64,000 nt of DNA from NCBI GenBank assembly GCA_951812735.1, contig OX638332.1, positions 566,732-630,731 of the forward strand, in the 5' to 3' direction. This stretch comes from Candidatus Dadabacteria bacterium (GTDB lineage Bacteria > Desulfobacterota_D > UBA1144 > Nemesobacterales > Nemesobacteraceae). Both the position numbers and the translations under genes were made by a program. Positions 46,575-54,986 of this stretch are shown here, piece by piece. Within the stretch, counting starts at the first letter, position 1. Every line of letters starts with the position of its first letter. Under the pieces are notes generated by a model, which saw nothing but the letters and a program-made list of their open reading frames with translations, made no database searches and was not told where the DNA came from.

Positions 46575-47237
46575 TTAGCGCTCAGCCGCGGAGCGGCGAA
46601 GATAGAAGGGAGTTAGAGTGAAGGGATCATCCTTTTGTCCGGAAAGAATCTTTTTTCTTCCCAGAAGCGCGCAGCCGGACGCCCTGGGAGTATTCAGGTT
46701 CCCAGGCAGAAACACAGCGTTCTCCCCCAATGTTTTCCCTATAAGATTTTCGTGGAGCAAAGCCGCGCTACCCACAAAGACGGTTTTTTCTTTTATCCCG
46801 GCGCATACAGACTCAGGGGTGGCGATCTGAGCCTCCGCTATTTCTACACCCCCGGAATCATAAAACGAAAAGAAAGCCTCTCCTCTTCCCGCATCCGTCA
46901 TGGCGCACACATCATTTCCCGACCAAAGCGCGTTTGAGGCAAGAATCTCAAGTGAGGGAATTCCCGCAAGGTCTGCTCCCAAGGAATAGCAAAGCGCCTT
47001 CGCGGTAGATACCCCTATACGGAGCGAGGTGAAGGACCCCGGTCCCGTTGACACGCAGACCGCGTCCAGATCATTTTTCCCGAGGCCGCAATCCGAGAGA
47101 AGCCTCTTGACCGTGGGAATAAGGACTTCGTTATGTCTCGGGCCGGTGTTGAAAACATATTCGCAAAGAAGCGAGTCGTCATCGGATATTGACACGCTTC
47201 CCGAAAAAGTAGAGGTTTCAATTCCCAGAATTTTCAT
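46575..47237 (-). CDS. tsaB: tRNA t6A biosynthesis protein TsaB
   Basis: TsaB is the non-catalytic scaffold of the TsaBDE complex that makes N6-threonylcarbamoyl-adenosine at position 37 of ANN-decoding tRNAs. The ASKHA fold shows ILGIETSTFSGSVSI (3-17) and STGPGSFTSLRIGVSTAKALC (about 65-85). Length 220 fits. It follows recA by about 102 bases on the same strand. tsaD and tsaE are not in view. Confidence 0.93.
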   Translation of the reverse strand: MKILGIETSTFSGSVSISDDDSLLCEYVFNTGPRHNEVLIPTVKRLLSDCGLGKNDLDAVCVSTGPGSFTSLRIGVSTAKALCYSLGADLAGIPSLEILASNALWSGNDVCAMTDAGRGEAFFSFYDSGGVEIAEAQIATPESVCAGIKEKTVFVGSAALLHENLIGKTLGENAVFLPGNLNTPRASGCALLGRKKILSGQKDDPFTLTPFYLRRSAAER

Positions 47238-47339
47238 GTGTATCTTTTAAATATGGCAAAAATGGACATTCAAGAGTGAGAGTTATGGGCTAAGATTTAG
47301 TGGATTCGGCACACCGGAAACTTTTTTCGGGGTTTGCTC

Positions 47340-48359
47340 TTACTCCGCTTCCTCAGAGGAGCCCATCCCGGAGGCTTTTATGATCCCGTCTCTTATCTTT
47401 TCCCGAATTTCCGGATTTTCGTGCAGAAACTTCTTGGAGTTCTCCCTTCCCTGCCCCATTCTCTCCCCGTCATAGGAATACCAGGTCCCGCTTTTCTTTA
47501 CCACATTGAATTTAGTTCCCAAGTCCACAAGCTCCCCGAGTTTTGATATTCCTCTTCCAAAAATTACCTCGAATTCCGCTTCCCTAAAAGGCGGGGCTAC
47601 TTTGTTCTTGACAAGCTTCGCCCTGACCCTGTTACCAATTATACGGTCGCCGTCCTTAAGAGACCCAATGCGCCTTATGTCAACTCTCACCGATGAATAG
47701 AACCGAAGAGCGTTACCGCCAGTGGTGGTTTCGGGGTTCATGTACGCCGGAACTCCGATTTTCATGCGAAGCTGGTTAACAAAAATCACTATGGTCTTTG
47801 AGCGGCTGACGTTAGCCGTGATCTTGCGAAGTGCCTGCGACATCAGCCTCGCCTGAAGACCTACATGAGTGTCTCCCATCTCCCCCTCGATTTCGGCGCG
47901 CGGAGTAAGAGCTGCGACCGAGTCAAGCACTATGAGGTCAACCGCGTTGCTTCTTATGAGGGTATCAACGATTTCAAGGGCCTGTTCCCCGAAATCAGGC
48001 TGGGAAATAAGAAGATCTTCCACCTTGATACCGAGCGCCGCCGCGTAACTTGTGGAAAGAGAGTGTTCGGCGTCGACAAAAGCCGTTATTCCGCCGGCCC
48101 TCTGGGCTTCGGCGATGGCGTGGAGCGCTATGGTGGTCTTACCCGAGGCCTCCGGACCGTAAACCTCGATGATCCTTCCCCTGGGAAAACCCCCGACGCC
48201 AAGCGCTATGTCGAGCCCAAGAGAGCCCGAGGTAATCACCGGAATATCGGCGAGAGACGCATCCTCGCCAAGTCTCATTATGGAACCCTTCCCAAACTGC
48301 TTCTCTATCGTGTCAATGGCTACGTTTATGCTCTTGTTTTTCTCGTCGATATCGCTCAT
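47340..48359 (-). CDS. recA: RecA recombinase
   Basis: RecA forms nucleoprotein filaments for homologous recombination and activates the SOS response. Walker A is GPEASGKTT (about 69-77). [32 protein letters not shown], loop motif [29 protein letters not shown] and [12 protein letters not shown] are all canonical. One small oddity is DAEHSLS, where the usual sequence is DAEHALD. Length 339. The 42-base gap to cinA upstream holds no LexA-box-like palindrome. Confidence 0.98.
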   Translation of the reverse strand: MSDIDEKNKSINVAIDTIEKQFGKGSIMRLGEDASLADIPVITSGSLGLDIALGVGGFPRGRIIEVYGPEASGKTTIALHAIAEAQRAGGITAFVDAEHSLSTSYAAALGIKVEDLLISQPDFGEQALEIVDTLIRSNAVDLIVLDSVAALTPRAEIEGEMGDTHVGLQARLMSQALRKITANVSRSKTIVIFVNQLRMKIGVPAYMNPETTTGGNALRFYSSVRVDIRRIGSLKDGDRIIGNRVRAKLVKNKVAPPFREAEFEVIFGRGISKLGELVDLGTKFNVVKKSGTWYSYDGERMGQGRENSKKFLHENPEIREKIRDGIIKASGMGSSEEAE

Positions 48360-48401
48360 TCCGTTTTAATCTCCATTCTGGTTTTTGCGGTTCTAAAGCT
48401 A

Positions 48402-49646
48402 CTATGCTACATAATCGAGGCAGAACTTCCTAACCATATCGATCGCCGTTGCGGCGGCAAAGTTTTTTATCTCATCTCTCGTGCCCGTAAAATTTCGCCT
48501 CTCACAAAAAGTCCCCGAGGAGACATGACTGAATCCGAACCACACTGTACCCACGGGCTTCTCCGCAGTTCCACCGCCTGGACCCGCAATGCCGGATATG
48601 GAGAGCCCTATATCGCTTCCAAATAGATCTCTTGCCCCACGGGCCATCTCAGAGACCACCTCCCCACTCACCGCGCCGAATCGCGCAAGGGTCTCCGCGC
48701 TTACCCCGAGGAGTTTTTCCTTGGAATCGTTACTGTAAACCACAGCTCCTCCCAGAAAATAACCCGAGCTTCCAGCAATGTCCGTAAATCGGCTCGAGCA
48801 AAGCCCTCCCGTGCAGGACTCCGCAGCAGAAAGGGTCAGGTCTTTTTCAAGCAGCAGAGATGCGGTTACTTCCTCAAGGCTCTCCTCCCATTGGGAAAAG
48901 AGAGAATCCCCAAGCCTTTTTCCCGCTTCCCCACAAGCGTCGCGCAGAAGCGAATCCAGGGCCTCACTGTCATGACCCGAGGCCGTAAGCCGAAGATGAA
49001 TCTCGGGCAGGCGGATCCTGTATCCGACATCCATTCCTTCAGGGGAGAAGCCTTCCAGCTTTTCCGCCACCTCGGATTCGCCGAGCCCGAAGGTCTTAAG
49101 CACCCTCACGCGCAGAATTTTCCCTTTTTCCACGGCACCGCTTATATCCGGGAAGACATATTCTGAGAACATTCGCCTGAATTCCCTTGGGACACCGGGA
49201 AGAAAGTAGAATTTCGAGTTGCCGGAAACAAAGCTGAAGCCGGATGCCGTGCCGACGGGATTTTCGATAACCGTCGTTTCCTCGGGAAACATGGCTTGTT
49301 TTTCATGATGGATGTTGGGTTTTCTTCCCCTTTTTCTAAGCTTTCGGGCGATGTCTTCATAGACTGCCGGATTGAAAACAAGGGGAGTTCCAAGAAACTT
49401 TGAGGCGGCAAGCGCACTCAAGTCATCCTCGGTGGGACCGAGCCCTCCTGTGACTATGACAAATCTGGCCCTCTTTGATGCCGTTGCAAAAGAAGCAAGA
49501 AGATCCTCAAGATCATCGGCAACCGCGCAGTGGTGCTTAACCTCAATACCGGATGAGGACAGTTCCGCGGCTACCCATCTGAAGTTGGTATCCCGGGTAA
49601 GACCGCTCATTATTTCGTTTCCGGTCGTGATTACCTCAACGCACAT
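48402..49646 (-). CDS. cinA: CinA: competence/damage-inducible protein, nicotinamide-nucleotide amidase
   Basis: The N-terminal MoCF-like domain (1-165; VITTGNEIMSGLTRDTN, VTGGLGPTEDD) and the C-terminal PncC amidase domain (about 260-414; LSAAESCTGGLCSSRFTDIAGSSGYFLGGAVVYSNDSK, ISGIAGPGGGTAEKPVGTVW) are complete. The protein recycles NMN to nicotinate mononucleotide and may have ADP-ribose pyrophosphatase activity. cinA-recA is a widely conserved pair. Here pgpA, its common upstream partner, is cut off by a vapBC insertion. Confidence 0.95.
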   Translation of the reverse strand: MCVEVITTGNEIMSGLTRDTNFRWVAAELSSSGIEVKHHCAVADDLEDLLASFATASKRARFVIVTGGLGPTEDDLSALAASKFLGTPLVFNPAVYEDIARKLRKRGRKPNIHHEKQAMFPEETTVIENPVGTASGFSFVSGNSKFYFLPGVPREFRRMFSEYVFPDISGAVEKGKILRVRVLKTFGLGESEVAEKLEGFSPEGMDVGYRIRLPEIHLRLTASGHDSEALDSLLRDACGEAGKRLGDSLFSQWEESLEEVTASLLLEKDLTLSAAESCTGGLCSSRFTDIAGSSGYFLGGAVVYSNDSKEKLLGVSAETLARFGAVSGEVVSEMARGARDLFGSDIGLSISGIAGPGGGTAEKPVGTVWFGFSHVSSGTFCERRNFTGTRDEIKNFAAATAIDMVRKFCLDYVA

Positions 49647-49698
49647 TGCCGAGTAATTCTAACCGGTAAGAAAACCCGGTGGAAAGGTTATCACATGA

Positions 49699-49726
49699 TT
49701 GACAAAGAAATTTTCTTTGATAAAGT
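49699..49726 (+). promoter_or_regulatory. vapBC promoter with an operator-like palindrome in the spacer
   Basis: TTGACA (49699-49704) and TAAAGT (49721-49726) are 16 bases apart. Between them a 17-base dyad (49703-49719) has two perfect 8-bp arms, CAAAGAAA and TTTCTTTG, around one T. VapB-type antitoxins commonly repress their own promoter through such sites. Transcription would start at or within a base or two of the VapB ATG (49733), giving little or no leader. Confidence 0.6.
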
Positions 49727-49732
49727 AAAGAC

Positions 49733-50029
49733 ATGTCTAAAGTCAGTAGCAAATTACAGGTAACAGTACCAAAAGCAATTGCAGAGCGTTACGGCATTCG
49801 CCCTGGGGATGATATCCGTTTCGAGGAAGCCGGAGAAACCATCCGTGTCGTGCCCGCAAATACCCGGACGCAAAAAAAGGATCTCGACACTGAAACGCGT
49901 CTGCGCATGTTTGATGAGGCAACTGCCCGACAACGGGCCCGCGAAGCAGTAAAACCAAAGTCCCGAGCGACTACGCGGGGCTGGACCCGAGAGGAACTCT
50001 ACACGCGGGGCAACCCAAATGCTGATTGA
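49733..50029 (+). CDS. AbrB/MazE-fold antitoxin (VapB-type)
   Basis: The 98-residue protein starts with a swapped-hairpin DNA-binding domain, KVSSKLQVTVPKAIAERYGIRPGDDIRFEEAG (about 3-34), then a long charged helical tail that would wrap the toxin. It should neutralise the PIN toxin that follows and repress the operon through the palindrome in its promoter. Its last 11 bases overlap the toxin start. CGN-rich arginine codons and the position inside a conserved gene pair point to horizontal acquisition. Confidence 0.87.
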   Translation: MSKVSSKLQVTVPKAIAERYGIRPGDDIRFEEAGETIRVVPANTRTQKKDLDTETRLRMFDEATARQRAREAVKPKSRATTRGWTREELYTRGNPNAD

Positions 50030-50444
50030 CACCAATGTGCTGATCTATCGTTACGACGGGCGATTCCCGGACAAGCAACGGATTGCTGAGAGTGTTCTTC
50101 GCGGCGGCATAGCTGGCGGACATCCTCGCATCGCACACCAATCAATCATTGAGTTCGTCGCGGCAACAACGCGGGGAGCGCCCGAAAACCGCATACTTGA
50201 TCTTCCAGACGCGATACGCGAAGCAGAAGAACTGATGTCCCAATTCCCGGTTATTTACCCCGATGAATCTGTGCTGCGAATGGCTCTGCGCGGGACGGCG
50301 GCATACGGCTTGTCGTGGTTTGATGCCCATATCTGGGCTTACGCTGAAGTTCACGGCATAGCAGAACTGTTCTCAGAAGATTTCCAGCACGGTCGCATGT
50401 ACGGCACGGTAACCGTTCAGAATCCATTTCTGCTCTACGCATGA
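50019..50444 (+). CDS. PIN-domain ribonuclease toxin (VapC-type)
   Basis: This 141-residue PIN nuclease has the acidic active-site set: Asp in MLIDTNVLIYRYDG (Asp4), Glu in QSIIEFVAAT (about Glu45), and the C-terminal Asp in LSWFDAHIWAYAE (about 101) with EDFQHG after it. VapC toxins cleave tRNA or rRNA. The overlap with the antitoxin is the normal layout. It ends 33 bases from the convergent pgpA stop. Confidence 0.88.
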   Translation: MLIDTNVLIYRYDGRFPDKQRIAESVLRGGIAGGHPRIAHQSIIEFVAATTRGAPENRILDLPDAIREAEELMSQFPVIYPDESVLRMALRGTAAYGLSWFDAHIWAYAEVHGIAELFSEDFQHGRMYGTVTVQNPFLLYA

Positions 50445-50477
50445 AGTCCGGTTCCGCAAAGAACACGGCGGGTATCA

Positions 50478-50930
50478 TCAATAGAGCCGGACAAGCACCT
50501 GAAGGCAGAGGTTAGCGTACACCCCGGCCAGAACGTCATCCATAACGATACCGTACCCACCAGGAAGTCTCTCGACTCTTCGTATCGGAAACGGTTTCGC
50601 TATATCGAAAAACCTGAACAGGAAAAAGCCGATCGCCAGATTAAGTGGGTTTGGCGTTATGAAAAGCATGCACACCAAAAATCCGCACACTTCGTCAATG
50701 ACAACCTCAGGCGGGTCTTCCCTCCCGAAAATCGCCACGCAACGGCCCGCAGTTGCAAAAGAGATGATAATCAGCCCCAGAGTGAGTACCGAGTAGAGAA
50801 TTGTGCCGCCTGCGAGGCTGAGCAGATATACGACTCCGACCGCCGCCAGAGTTCCCGCGGTTCCAGGGGCTCCGGGCACGTACCCCACCCCGAAAAAAGT
50901 CGAAAAAACAGTGCATATCCTGTTTATCAA
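50478..50930 (-). CDS. pgpA: Phosphatidylglycerophosphatase A
   Basis: PgpA removes phosphate from phosphatidylglycerophosphate to make phosphatidylglycerol in the inner membrane. The 150-residue protein has the family blocks GVGYVPGAPGTAGTLAA (14-30), VIDEVCGFLVCM, FFLFRFFDIAKPFPIRRVE and GIVMDDVLAGVYAN, with about four helices. The start is TTG 50930: GGAGG lies 7 bases upstream, which decides it. It faces left toward cinA-recA, its usual partners, but vapBC intervenes. It is divergent from parA. Confidence 0.93.
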   Translation of the reverse strand: MINRICTVFSTFFGVGYVPGAPGTAGTLAAVGVVYLLSLAGGTILYSVLTLGLIIISFATAGRCVAIFGREDPPEVVIDEVCGFLVCMLFITPNPLNLAIGFFLFRFFDIAKPFPIRRVERLPGGYGIVMDDVLAGVYANLCLQVLVRLY

Positions 50931-50942
50931 GGTTAATCCTCC

Positions 50943-50971
50943 GGGAACCGTCCGCGCGGGCCCGGTTCCGG
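50943..50971. promoter_or_regulatory. GC-rich imperfect palindrome between pgpA and parA
   Basis: GGAACCG and CGGTTCC form 7-bp arms about an 11-14 base centre in the divergent gap, just upstream of the parA promoter. It does not resemble the parS consensus. It could be a regulator site or a stem in the pgpA leader. Confidence 0.3.
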
Positions 50972-50983
50972 GACAAGACTTAT

Positions 50984-51012
50984 TTGACTGATAACACCTG
51001 CAAGTTTATCAT
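50984..51012 (+). promoter_or_regulatory. Likely parA promoter
   Basis: TTGACT (50984-50989) and TATCAT (51007-51012) with an ideal 17-base spacer. The start site would be near 51019, only about 8 bases before the parA ATG (51027), so the message would have almost no leader and no ribosome site is seen. Confidence 0.55.
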
Positions 51013-51026
51013 TCTTTAATCACCAA

Positions 51027-51809
51027 ATGTCAAAAGTAATATGCGTGGTAAATCAGAAAGGGGGAGTCGGCAAAACCACAACCGCGGTAAACCTTTCGGC
51101 TTCTCTGGCGGCGGCAAACCGCCGCACGCTTCTAATAGATCTTGACTCTCAAGGAAACGCGACCGGAGGACTCGGAGTTGACAAGCAATCCGTCAACTCG
51201 AAGAACATCTGTAGCGTCATACTGGGAGAAACAAGCCTCGCGGACACCATAATCGACATCTACCCGGAGCTTCTAAACGGTCACCTGCACCTGTGTCCGG
51301 CGAATCACGAGCTCACCGGTGCCGAGATACATCTTATAGAGACGGAGAGCAGAGAGTACCGTTTAAAAAAGGTCATTGACGAGATAAGAGCCGACTACGA
51401 TTACGTATTCATAGACGCTCCCCCGTCGCTAAGCCTGCTCACCATAAACGCGCTTGCCGCGGCCGACAGGGTGCTCATACCCGTCCAGTGCGAATACTAT
51501 GCGCTTGAAGGGATAGTCCAACTGCAGACGACCATATCGCTTGCCAAGCAGAGACTGAACCCCTCGCTTGAAGTGGAAGGCTATCTTCTTACCATGTTCG
51601 ATTCCCGAAACAACATATGTCACTCCGTGGCCGAGGAAGTAAGAAACCACTTCGGCGAAGAAACTTTCGATACAGTGATAAGCAGAAACGTGAAGCTCGC
51701 CGAAGCGCCAAGCCATGGAAAGCCCCTTCTGCTTTACGAAATAAAGTCGACCGGGGCGCAGAACTACATGAAACTCGCAAATGAAATAATAACAGCGGAG
51801 GTTAACTGA
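51027..51809 (+). CDS. parA: Chromosome partitioning ATPase ParA (Soj)
   Basis: This deviant-Walker ATPase moves ParB-parS complexes to segregate chromosome origins. Walker A is KGGVGKTT (10-17), with the P-loop lysines in place. LLIDLDSQGNATGGLGV and YVFIDAPPSLSLLTINAL (Walker B) follow, and VPVQCEYYALEGI is typical of Soj. The length of 260 lacks the long N-terminal HTH of plasmid ParA. parB follows after 1 base. The chromosomal type suggests that the origin may not be far, but gidA/gidB, rnpA and dnaA are not here. Confidence 0.97.
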   Translation: MSKVICVVNQKGGVGKTTTAVNLSASLAAANRRTLLIDLDSQGNATGGLGVDKQSVNSKNICSVILGETSLADTIIDIYPELLNGHLHLCPANHELTGAEIHLIETESREYRLKKVIDEIRADYDYVFIDAPPSLSLLTINALAAADRVLIPVQCEYYALEGIVQLQTTISLAKQRLNPSLEVEGYLLTMFDSRNNICHSVAEEVRNHFGEETFDTVISRNVKLAEAPSHGKPLLLYEIKSTGAQNYMKLANEIITAEVN

Positions 51810-51810
51810 C

Positions 51811-52674
51811 ATGAAGAGACGAGGTCTGGGAAGAGGACTTGACTCGCTTATCCCGAAGAATCCGGACGGAGAATCTGAAGGGTACAGGATGGTAAATACG
51901 GATCTGCTGAAGCCGAACGCATCGCAGCCGAGAAAGCACTTCGAACAGGGCGCCCTTGAGGAACTCGCAGAATCCATAAAAGAAAACGGAGTCATACAGC
52001 CGCTTATCGTACGCAAAGAAAACGGCGGCTTCGAAATAGTGGCCGGGGAACGCAGGTGGAGAGCGGCGAAAATAGCAAAACTGGAGAAACTGCCCGTCGT
52101 AATAAGGACCGCCACCGATCAGGACGTGGCGGAACTCACGTTAATAGAGAACATACAGAGAGAGGACTTAAATCCCATTGAGGAGGCGGAGGCCTATGAA
52201 AAGCTCGCGGAGAGCTTCGGGCTTACCCACGAGGAGATAGCAAAGAGGACGGGGAAAAACCGCTCGGTCATAACAAACCAGTTGAGGCTTCTCAGGCTTT
52301 CAGAGAAGGCGAAGGAAGCCCTTGTCTCGGGCTCAATAACCGCGGGGCACGCAAGGGCGCTTCTCGCCGCCCCCTCCCTCGAGGAAATGGATTCCCTTCT
52401 CGGCGAAGTACTTAAGAAGGATCTCACGGTAAGAAGAACCGAAGCGCTTGTAAAAAAGAAAGCCGGAAGCGCTCAGTTGCCCACCGATCTCACCCCGGAG
52501 AAAATTGAGGTCAAAGAAGATATTTTCACCAGAGAACTTACCGAAGAACTTGCCGGGAAATTCTCGACCAAAGTAAGGATAAGCCATAACAAGAAGAGGG
52601 GAAAAATAGAAATAGAGTACTATTCTCCCGAGGAACTTGAGAGAATTGTTGGCATGCTCCTCTCGCGCGGGTAA
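51811..52674 (+). CDS. parB: Chromosome partitioning protein ParB
   Basis: ParB binds parS sites and spreads as a CTP-dependent clamp. The 287-residue protein has the N-terminal nuclease-like CTP domain with GERRWRAAKIAKLEKLPVV and TLIENIQREDLNPIEEAEAYEKL, the HTH region EIAKRTGKNRSVITNQLRLLRL, and a C-terminal dimerisation domain (about 240-287). I searched by eye for the 16-bp parS consensus near the genes and did not find it. Stop and start spacing shows coupling to parA. Confidence 0.97.
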   Translation: MKRRGLGRGLDSLIPKNPDGESEGYRMVNTDLLKPNASQPRKHFEQGALEELAESIKENGVIQPLIVRKENGGFEIVAGERRWRAAKIAKLEKLPVVIRTATDQDVAELTLIENIQREDLNPIEEAEAYEKLAESFGLTHEEIAKRTGKNRSVITNQLRLLRLSEKAKEALVSGSITAGHARALLAAPSLEEMDSLLGEVLKKDLTVRRTEALVKKKAGSAQLPTDLTPEKIEVKEDIFTRELTEELAGKFSTKVRISHNKKRGKIEIEYYSPEELERIVGMLLSRG

Positions 52675-52713
52675 TATCCCGCGGAAGCCATTCCGGAGCA
52701 AGAAAAATCAGAG

Positions 52714-52968
52714 ATGAAACAGTTTTCGGTCAAAATAGAGGTCAAGCTTAAGGCCGTTGTGCTCGATCCTCAGGGCAAAGCGGTGCTGAACGCACTCAGC
52801 GGTCTCGGATTCAGCGGGGTTTCCGATGCGAGGGTAGGAAAAATCGTGGAACTCACCATGGAAGGTGAATCCTCAGAAGAGATAGGCCGCAAAGCGGATG
52901 AAATGTGCCGGAAACTGCTTTCCAACCCCGTAATTGAAGATTTCTCGGTAGAGATAATGGAAAAGTAA
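52714..52968 (+). CDS. purS: Phosphoribosylformylglycinamidine synthase subunit PurS
   Basis: PurS is the small structural subunit of the three-part FGAM synthase (PurSQL) in purine synthesis. The 84 residues fit: VKIEVKLKAVVLDPQGKAV opens the typical beta-alpha fold and LLSNPVIEDFSVEI closes it. purQ follows after 1 base. The large subunit purL is not adjacent. The gene shares the plus-strand run that begins with parA. Confidence 0.94.
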   Translation: MKQFSVKIEVKLKAVVLDPQGKAVLNALSGLGFSGVSDARVGKIVELTMEGESSEEIGRKADEMCRKLLSNPVIEDFSVEIMEK

Positions 52969-52969
52969 A

Positions 52970-53683
52970 ATGCCTAATTTTGGAGTTCTGTTCTTTCCGG
53001 GTTCTAACTGCGACCACGACTGCTACCACGCAATAAGGAAAACTCTGGGCCAGCCCTGCGATCTTATATGGCACGAGGAAACTTCCCTTGCGGGAATTGA
53101 CTGCGTCGTGATACCGGGAGGGTTCTCCTACGGAGATTATCTTCGTGCGGGAGCCATATCGCAGTTCTCTCCCGTCGTAAGCCCGCTTAGGGAGTTTGCC
53201 GAAAGCGGAGTCCCCGTAATAGGAATATGCAACGGATTCCAGATTCTGGTCGAATCGGGACTTCTCCCCGGAGCTTTCATACACAACTCTTCCCTGAAAT
53301 TCGTCTGCAGGTGGACAAACGTGAGGGTTGAGGATACCGACACCCCTTTTACCTGCACTCTGCGCAAGGGAGAAGTGCTGAAGCTCCCGGTCGCAAACGC
53401 CCAGGGCAATTTCGTACTGCCTCCGGACGGGAACAGCTCCCAGGGGCGAAGGATAGTTTTGCGGTACTGCGGGGATGGAGGAGCACTGACCTCCGAAGCG
53501 AATCCAAGCGGTGCCGAGGACAACATAGCCGGAATCGCAAACGGCCGGGGCAACGTGCTCGGCATGATGCCTCACCCCGAGCGCAGTTTCGAGAGCCTGC
53601 TGGGTTCAGAGGACGGCAAGAAAATGTTCGAATCCGTAATATCGTGGATAAAGTCCCGGAATGCCGACGGAAAAACGGTTTGA
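52970..53683 (+). CDS. purQ: Phosphoribosylformylglycinamidine synthase subunit PurQ
   Basis: This glutaminase subunit supplies ammonia for FGAM synthase. The class I amidotransferase nucleophile is Cys87 in VIGICNGFQIL, and the His/Glu pair is in MMPHPERSFE near residue 205. FFPGSNCDHDC at the start and PGGFSYGDYLRAGAI are PurQ-specific. Length 237 is normal. It follows purS and precedes the TusA-like gene by 57 bases. Confidence 0.96.
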   Translation: MPNFGVLFFPGSNCDHDCYHAIRKTLGQPCDLIWHEETSLAGIDCVVIPGGFSYGDYLRAGAISQFSPVVSPLREFAESGVPVIGICNGFQILVESGLLPGAFIHNSSLKFVCRWTNVRVEDTDTPFTCTLRKGEVLKLPVANAQGNFVLPPDGNSSQGRRIVLRYCGDGGALTSEANPSGAEDNIAGIANGRGNVLGMMPHPERSFESLLGSEDGKKMFESVISWIKSRNADGKTV

Positions 53684-53740
53684 GTAAAATGCGGACTGTG
53701 TTAGTCTTAACGGGAGATTGTGCGCCGAGAGGTGTTTAAG

Positions 53741-53980
53741 ATGGACGATACGCAGAGCAAGGAAAAAATAGACATAACGGGCTACATCTGTCCGATGACG
53801 TTTGTAAAAACCAAGCTTAAGCTTGAGAGAATGGAGCGCGGTGAGGTCCTTGAAGTCAGGCTCTGCGAGGGAGAGCCTCTTTCCAACCTCCCGAGAAGCG
53901 TGGAACAGGAAGGTCACAAGGTCCTGGCCATAGTACAAGAAGAAGGCCGCTATCACAAGGTAATCATCGAGCGCTGCTAA
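53741..53980 (+). CDS. TusA/SirA-like sulfur carrier protein
   Basis: This 79-residue protein has the TusA fold with the sulfur-carrying cysteine in ITGYICPMTFVKTKL (Cys17) and the CPxx motif intact. I chose ATG 53741, which has GAGAGG upstream, over GTG 53720. Its last base is the first base of the cysM start codon. TusA-like genes recur next to CysM-type synthases and JAMM proteases in sulfur-carrier-dependent cysteine synthesis. With no ThiS or MoeB homologue here, this protein may be the sulfur donor; that is inference. Confidence 0.88.
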   Translation: MDDTQSKEKIDITGYICPMTFVKTKLKLERMERGEVLEVRLCEGEPLSNLPRSVEQEGHKVLAIVQEEGRYHKVIIERC

Positions 53981-54921
53981 TGCATAGACCGGAAGCCGGA
54001 ACCTCCGCTGCCAGAGGTTCAAGAGTCGAATCGGTGGTTGACCTTATAGGCAACACCCCTCTTTTGGAACTTTCCGAAACCGCAAAGGAATGCTCCCCGG
54101 GAGTCAGGATTTACGCGAAGGCCGAGTGGTTTAACCCCGGAGGTTCAATAAAAGACCGCCCCGCCCGCAGAATGATCCTGGAAGCCATACGCTCAGGCGA
54201 ACTCACAAAAAACAAGGTTATTATGGACTCCTCTTCCGGGAACACCGCGATCGCGTACGCGATGCTGGGAGCCGCGCTTGGGTACGAGGTTGAAATCGTA
54301 ACGCCCGAGAACGTAAACACCGAGAGAAAAAAAGCGATTGAAGCCTACGGAGCGAAAATAACCTTCTCAAATCCTCTTGAGGGTTCAGACGGAGCAATAA
54401 GAATGGCTCACAAGCTAAAAGCGGATAATCCCGACAGGTATTTCATGCCGGACCAGTACAACAACATCAATAACACCCTCGCCCACTACGAGACTACGGC
54501 GCCTGAGATCTGGGAACAGACAAAGGGTGCCGTGACCCATTTCCTCGCGGGACTCGGCACATCGGGAACCTTCATGGGAACCGGGAAAAGACTTAAAGAG
54601 TACAACCCCGACATAAAGACAATTGCGATCCAACCCGAGGAAAGTCTCCACGGACTCGAGGGCATGAAACACATGCCTACTTCAATAGTTCCCGGCCTAT
54701 ACAACGAGGAGGCGGCCGACGAAGTCGTCTTCATCTCGACTGAGAAAGCGTATGAAATGATGGAACGGCTGATGGAGACCGAGGGAATATTCGTTGGTCA
54801 CTCGGGAGGTGCCGCGGTCTGCGTAATGCTTGAGTACGCTAAAAAACTGAAAGAAGGAGTTCTGGTAACGGTTCTTCCCGACTCGGGCAGAAGGTACCTG
54901 AGTGAAAGACTCTGGTGGTAA
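53980..54921 (+). CDS. cysM: PLP-dependent cysteine synthase (CysM/CysK family)
   Basis: This enzyme makes cysteine by beta-replacement on O-acetylserine or O-phosphoserine. The PLP lysine is Lys58 in FNPGGSIKDRPARRM, SSSGNTAIAYAM binds the substrate carboxylate, GLGTSGTFMGTGKRL binds the PLP phosphate, and LPDSGRRYLSERLWW ends the chain as in Mycobacterium CysM. Length 313. The start overlaps the TusA-like stop. In the inferred ancestral state its stop overlapped the GTG start of the JAMM gene, and both would belong to a protein-bound sulfur route as in CysO-CysM-Mec+. A TnpB element now begins 6 bases after its stop codon. Confidence 0.94.
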   Translation: MHRPEAGTSAARGSRVESVVDLIGNTPLLELSETAKECSPGVRIYAKAEWFNPGGSIKDRPARRMILEAIRSGELTKNKVIMDSSSGNTAIAYAMLGAALGYEVEIVTPENVNTERKKAIEAYGAKITFSNPLEGSDGAIRMAHKLKADNPDRYFMPDQYNNINNTLAHYETTAPEIWEQTKGAVTHFLAGLGTSGTFMGTGKRLKEYNPDIKTIAIQPEESLHGLEGMKHMPTSIVPGLYNEEAADEVVFISTEKAYEMMERLMETEGIFVGHSGGAAVCVMLEYAKKLKEGVLVTVLPDSGRRYLSERLWW

Positions 54922-54926
54922 AAATA
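54919..54926. repeat. Target site duplication, left copy (TAAAAATA)
   Basis: The 8-bp sequence occurs here, at the cysM stop codon, and exactly at the other end of the element at 56171-56178. It abuts the left terminal inverted repeat with no gap. It is AT-rich, but collapsing the two copies restores a gene start, which supports a true duplication. Confidence 0.82.
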
Positions 54927-54948
54927 GGAATTATGTATTTTAGTTGAC
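54927..54948. repeat. Left terminal inverted repeat of the TnpB element
   Basis: These 22 bases are the reverse complement of 56148-56170 apart from one extra A in the right copy; the inner 20 bases match exactly (54929-54948 against 56148-56167). The outer end begins with GG. The inner end contains TTGACG, which could act as a -35 element but lies 25 bases from the TATAAT at 54975. Confidence 0.88.
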
Positions 54949-54986
54949 GGATTAGATTCTGACTGTAAAACAGGTATAATATAGTG

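Noticed and set aside
48360..48401. LexA/SOS box before recA
   Set aside because: The 42-base gap has no matching palindrome; recA may be transcribed from further upstream through cinA.
50931..52713. parS centromere site near parAB
   Set aside because: No sequence close to the 16-bp parS consensus was seen; the GC-rich palindrome at 50943-50971 does not match.
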